Shown: positions 7,663 through 10,174 of the stretch, piece after piece
How positions within the stretch are numbered: position 1 is the first letter of the stretch
How the letters are laid out: every line of letters begins with the position of its first letter
Made by a program: the position numbers and the translations under genes
DNA from: an uncultured Flavobacteriales bacterium
GTDB taxonomy: Bacteria; Bacteroidota; Bacteroidia; Flavobacteriales_D; Crocinitomicaceae
NCBI GenBank assembly: GCA_903879765.1
Contig: CAIRMS010000215.1
Coordinates: forward strand, 1 to 10,174
Direction: 5' to 3'
DNA length: 10,174 nucleotides
The notes under the pieces: model-generated
What the model was told of the DNA's origin: nothing
The model's input: only the letters and a program-made list of their open reading frames with translations
Databases searched by the model: none

Positions 7663-7694
7663 TTGGAATCTAAATTAATTTATTGTTATCTTTG
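7663..7694 (+). promoter_or_regulatory. Promoter of the tRNA-Leu gene (-33 and -7 boxes)
   Basis: TTG at 7663-7665 (within TTTTGG), a 21-base spacer, then TATCTTTG at 7687-7694, an exact fit to the Bacteroidota TTG-(about 20)-TAnnTTTG arrangement. It is the best two-part promoter in the window, and ends 10 bases before the mature tRNA. Confidence 0.75.
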
Positions 7695-7704
7695 CACCCT
7701 GAAT

Positions 7705-7786
7705 GCCCCGGTGGCGGAACTGGTAGACGCGCTGGATTCAAAATCCTGTTCTTTCGGGAGTGCCGGTTCGATTCCGGCCCGGGGTA
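7705..7786 (+). tRNA. tRNA-Leu, anticodon CAA
   Basis: A complete 82-base class II tRNA. The acceptor stem pairs GCCCCGG (7705-7711) with CCGGGGT (7779-7785), with a G-U at position 1-72; A at 7786 is the discriminator, as in leucine tRNAs. The anticodon loop TTCAAAA (7737-7743) presents CAA (7739-7741), reading UUG. The long variable region (7749-7761) can form a short hairpin, CTT/GAG, as expected for leucine. The T arm GCCGG-TTCGATT-CCGGC is 7762-7778. The anticodon stem CTGGA/TCCTG contains a T-T mismatch at its second pair. The CCA end is not encoded and must be added by CCA transferase. Confidence 0.96.
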
Positions 7787-7789
7787 CAT

Positions 7790-7841
7790 AAAAGCAGAGT
7801 GATTGTTAGAGCGAAAGCGAAACATGAACTCTGCTTTTTTT
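7790..7841 (+). terminator. Intrinsic terminator after tRNA-Leu
   Basis: AAAAGCAGAGT (7790-7800) is the exact reverse complement of ACTCTGCTTTT (7828-7838), an 11-base stem beginning four bases after the tRNA, followed by a T run to 7841. The 27-base loop itself contains GC-GAAA-GC, a small GNRA tetraloop. Read on the minus strand the hairpin is followed by only four T residues, so it may also weakly end transcription of the convergent lipoprotein gene. Confidence 0.85.
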
Positions 7842-7889
7842 CGTTTATCCGAGTTTTTATCCGACTTCAGGTAGTCTTCACTCCATTTT

Positions 7890-8666
7890 CTAAAACTTTC
7901 TCACTGCCCTCACTCTCAAGGTACCGTTTTTAAATCCGGTGGTTTCGTTGTTGGTGGCAAAATACCTGTACCACGCTTGTCCATTATCGAACTGTGAGGA
8001 ACTCCAATAAAAATTATCCCCGGGTGTGGTAGAGAAATTTCCTAATCCGTTTAAATGAAGGTTTTGATACATGTATTTCAATTCATTTTTTGAAGGTAAA
8101 TGCCAATCTGAATAGCCATTCAAAGTGAGATTCGAACAGATTTTCGCGGCGATATTTGCCTCGCCACATGAATTTTCAATGAGCGTAGTATTATTGGATC
8201 CTGATCCATTTAAGTCTGATGTTTGAACATTTCCACCTTGACAACCCCAAGCCACTCCAGTACTTTGGTCGGAGGAAGAACAAACTAAACCGTGTATCTC
8301 TCCATCCACATAACCGACATCACCTTGTTGTACATAGGCAAAGAACATTCCACCTTTATAGGTTTGACCAATGTTTGCTAAAACGGTAACTTTTCGTTTT
8401 AATTCGATGCTTGAAAATTCATTTGTCGCGGTGTAACTCACATAGTAATAACCAACTTCATCAGTGTTTACTGGGTTGTCAACGGTGACATCTAGCGGTG
8501 ATCCATCTTTGTTCGTTGCCAAAGCTCCCGGATCTGTATACGTACTATACAAAGTGATGATGGTGTCGTTAGATCCGTTGATGGTTAATCTTGGTCCTTT
8601 CATTTTTTTACACGATGTAAAAGCCATGAGCGTAACAATCGATATTAAGGCAAATTTTAGTTTCAT
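7890..8666 (-). CDS. Lipoprotein with an Ig-like (DUF5011-type) domain and a DUF1566 domain
   Basis: A 258-residue precursor with a lipoprotein signal: basic start MKLK, hydrophobic core, lipobox FTSC with Cys19. Lys20 and Lys21 follow the lipidated Cys. Residues about 26-96 are an Ig-like domain of the DUF5011 kind: PRLTINGS, then the STYTDPGA block, the TDEVGYYYVSYTATN strand and KRKVTV. Residues about 98-258 form a DUF1566 (Fib_succ_major-like) domain: YKGGMFFAY, DGEIHGLVCS, GVAWGCQGG, NGYSDWHLPSKNEL (183-196), YWSSSQFDNGQAW (220-232) and a terminal RVRAVRKF. The domain resembles sugar-binding C-type-lectin-like folds in shape, but its ligand is unknown. Four cysteines (129, 142, 167, 177) could pair in the periplasm or at the cell surface. 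There is no clear promoter in the 71 bases upstream, so it is likely cotranscribed with the coiled-coil gene. Confidence 0.9.
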   Translation of the reverse strand: MKLKFALISIVTLMAFTSCKKMKGPRLTINGSNDTIITLYSTYTDPGALATNKDGSPLDVTVDNPVNTDEVGYYYVSYTATNEFSSIELKRKVTVLANIGQTYKGGMFFAYVQQGDVGYVDGEIHGLVCSSSDQSTGVAWGCQGGNVQTSDLNGSGSNNTTLIENSCGEANIAAKICSNLTLNGYSDWHLPSKNELKYMYQNLHLNGLGNFSTTPGDNFYWSSSQFDNGQAWYRYFATNNETTGFKNGTLRVRAVRKF

Positions 8667-8737
8667 GATTCTAATTTATTTGATTTGATTTCCCTACTCT
8701 TATGCTTTTCGGGTTCCGCATACACTTTAAATGTTGA

Positions 8738-9694
8738 TCAATTCATCAATATCAATTTGTTGTTGAGGAATTTATATTTCGCTTTCACGTTTGAACTTGG
8801 ACAACACATGGCATCATTTGAACCAAAACATTGTGAATTAATTGTAATTAGATTGTTTGAAAAACCTTGAATATTCGCAGTTGGCTCGCGGCATTCCAAT
8901 TTGTTTGTACAAGGGCATGGAGCGTCCATTTCAATGAGCGAATAACGACTATTTTCATTAAGCTTAAGACAAAATATTTTAATCCAATAAGTAGTCCCTC
9001 CCCCTGTAAAAAAAACATCAAAAATAATTTCATTCGTTCCATCATGGTCCAAGTCACCAGCAATCCAAGCAGGTAGTTTTTTTTCCAAATGAAATGCTGG
9101 TACATACCCTAACTCTCCCTCAAGGTGAACAATAATTTGTTCACCATTTATTTCCATCACAGCACCTAACCCATCATGAGAATAGTTGAGTATTTCCTTT
9201 TTAAAGTATTCAATGATGAAATCCAATTCACTCTTGCTAAACTTCCCATCTGATAAATCACGAACAGTCACAGTCTTTTCTAATGCTTTTTTATACATGG
9301 TGACAGAGTCCAACAACAAATCAACACGGTGCGTTAACGCCATCATCGCTGTTTCACTTTCTTGAAGGGAACGCTTTAATTCGAGTATTTCTTGATCGTT
9401 TTTCTGATTTCGTGCGTTTGCTTCATTCAATTGTGTGCTTAACGATTGATTGCGTTTTAACTCAGAAACTCGCAAGGTATTTAAACTATCCAATCTCTTA
9501 ACCGACAGCATTTTATAGGTATCAAACTCCTTTTGTGTTTTGGTGCCGGAAACGATTAATTTGTTTTGAACGACCTGTAAACTATCAAAACGCTGTTGCA
9601 ATAGTTCAATTTGCTCCTTCTTTGATTGAGAAAATCCTAATCCATGAAACAAGGAAACTAAAAAAAATAAAGTAGTCAATTTGTTTTTACTCAT
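8738..9694 (-). CDS. Secreted coiled-coil protein with an FG-GAP-like DxDHDG segment and a Cys-rich CCPS C-terminus
   Basis: From the ATG at 9694 the protein is 318 residues. A GTG six bases earlier (9700) is in frame; the ATG is preferred since MSKNKLTTLFFLVSLFHGLGFSQ (1-23) is then a regular signal peptide. Residues about 25-140 are rich in Leu, Gln, Glu, Lys and Ser in a heptad-like pattern (coiled coil). Residues 208-234 (PAWIAGDLDHDGTNEIIFDV, then FFTGGGT) resemble an FG-GAP/VCBS calcium loop with Asp214, Asp216 and Asp218. The C-terminus has six cysteines in pairs (CPC 260-262, C268, C289, CC 297-298) in the setting DAMCCPS, then YKFLNNKLIL; this resembles small bacterial lipoproteins and secreted proteins with 'GDLNGDG...DAMCCPT...Y' endings, of unknown function. 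Its start overlaps the stop of the upstream gene by 8 bases (stop at 9687), so translation is coupled. No activity is assigned. Confidence 0.83.
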   Translation of the reverse strand: MSKNKLTTLFFLVSLFHGLGFSQSKKEQIELLQQRFDSLQVVQNKLIVSGTKTQKEFDTYKMLSVKRLDSLNTLRVSELKRNQSLSTQLNEANARNQKNDQEILELKRSLQESETAMMALTHRVDLLLDSVTMYKKALEKTVTVRDLSDGKFSKSELDFIIEYFKKEILNYSHDGLGAVMEINGEQIIVHLEGELGYVPAFHLEKKLPAWIAGDLDHDGTNEIIFDVFFTGGGTTYWIKIFCLKLNENSRYSLIEMDAPCPCTNKLECREPTANIQGFSNNLITINSQCFGSNDAMCCPSSNVKAKYKFLNNKLILMN

Positions 9695-10174
9695 ATTCAC
9701 GCGTAGTTAAATTAAATTTTAAAACTCTTTTTGACACCACTTTGCCAAAACTCTCTTTTGTTTCAATTAAATCATAATATTCTTGTCCATTTTCTTTGAA
9801 TGAAAGAACAAAGGAATCATCCACTTTATCTGACTCCTCTGTGAAGCTGTTTGCGAAATCATTGTATGATTTCATTCCATGGTATATTTTACTAATTTCC
9901 TGTCCATCAAATTGATAAATGGAATATTTCTCCTCAATTATACCCCCATTATGCATTGTCCCTCCCCAAAATAGAATCGCTAATTTTCCATTTCCAGAAA
10001 TATCGAATCCTATTAATTCTGCACCCTGCCCTCGAAAACTGTATGGGTCAGAAAATGTATTAAATTTTTTAATGTATACCCAGTTACCATTAATGTTCTC
10101 GTAAACAGCGATAACATTTGTCCCAGCAAAACGATAGTATGTTTCACTTTCTGGATTTTCAATTTCAAAAACAA
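9687..10174 (-). CDS. Unrecognised protein with an FG-GAP-like segment, N-terminus beyond the window edge
   Basis: The frame has no stop from the TAA at 9687 to the right edge, giving at least 161 residues, so the ATG at 9956 is probably internal and the gene begins outside the window. Residues just after the edge read ETYYRFAGTNVIAVYENING, then a middle segment GAELIGFDISGNGKLAILFW followed by GGT, which has the spacing of an FG-GAP-like loop (DxSGNG + hydrophobic + GGT). The C-terminus is strand-rich and acidic/basic mixed (KVVSKRVLKFNLTTREYE). The same kind of segment (GDLDHDGTNEIIF...GGGT) is in the next gene, with which it overlaps by 8 bases. No family is recognised; it may be an exported protein like its neighbour, but no signal peptide is visible. 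Confidence 0.78.
   Translation of the reverse strand, partial: VFEIENPESETYYRFAGTNVIAVYENINGNWVYIKKFNTFSDPYSFRGQGAELIGFDISGNGKLAILFWGGTMHNGGIIEEKYSIYQFDGQEISKIYHGMKSYNDFANSFTEESDKVDDSFVLSFKENGQEYYDLIETKESFGKVVSKRVLKFNLTTREYE

Noticed and set aside
8701..8722. TATGC...GCATA inverted repeat between the coiled-coil gene and the lipoprotein gene
   Set aside because: Five-base arms, 12-base loop and no T run on the minus strand; too weak for a terminator or operator call.
9919..10104. Plus-strand 61-codon frame at the right end
   Set aside because: Antisense to a longer minus-strand frame that stays open to the window edge and overlaps its neighbour in an operon-like way.
1..10174. Search for CRISPR arrays, transposases, phage genes, toxin-antitoxin or defence modules
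   Set aside because: No direct-repeat/spacer pattern, no transposase or integrase motif and no attachment-site duplication near the tRNA gene within the window were seen.

Overview
The window looks like a chromosomal segment of a free-living or host-associated Bacteroidota, most likely a flavobacterium-like or Crocinitomicaceae-like organism; the exact genus cannot be fixed from sequence alone. Four things point there: an AT-rich genome with almost no Shine-Dalgarno sequences before genes, repeated -7 boxes of the form TAnnTTTG close to start codons, a protein ending in a type IX secretion (T9SS) C-terminal sorting domain, and a DUF1566-type lipoprotein with an Ig-like domain.

Layout. A secreted parallel beta-helix protein (1-932, minus, C-terminus outside the window) is divergent from ppk1, polyphosphate kinase (1061-3085, plus). 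Convergent to ppk1 is a two-gene unit on the minus strand: a GT-B glycosyltransferase (3155-4222), overlapping by 4 bases an LpxH-like metallophosphoesterase (4219-5070). A 316-base divergent spacer follows, then a T9SS cargo protein with three internal repeats (5387-6619, plus), a short Ppx/GppA phosphatase (6739-7617, plus), and a tRNA-Leu(CAA) with its own promoter and a strong hairpin terminator (7663-7841). The right end is a minus-strand cluster of three exported or envelope proteins: a partial protein open to the window edge (9687-10174), a coiled-coil secreted protein overlapping it (8738-9694), and a DUF1566 lipoprotein (7890-8666).

How the genes relate. ppk1 and the Ppx/GppA gene are the polymerising and degrading arms of polyphosphate metabolism and lie about 3.7 kb apart on the same strand, each with its own promoter-like box. 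The glycosyltransferase and phosphoesterase between them are translationally coupled and probably share a pathway in cell-envelope glycolipid metabolism, but the substrate cannot be read from sequence. The remaining proteins are envelope or secreted proteins without an assignable activity.

I saw no mobile element, CRISPR array, phage gene, toxin-antitoxin pair or recognisable defence system. The most unusual items are modest: the three-repeat T9SS cargo, the overlapping pair of secreted proteins with related GD/DxDG-type segments, and the very short predicted 5' leaders.
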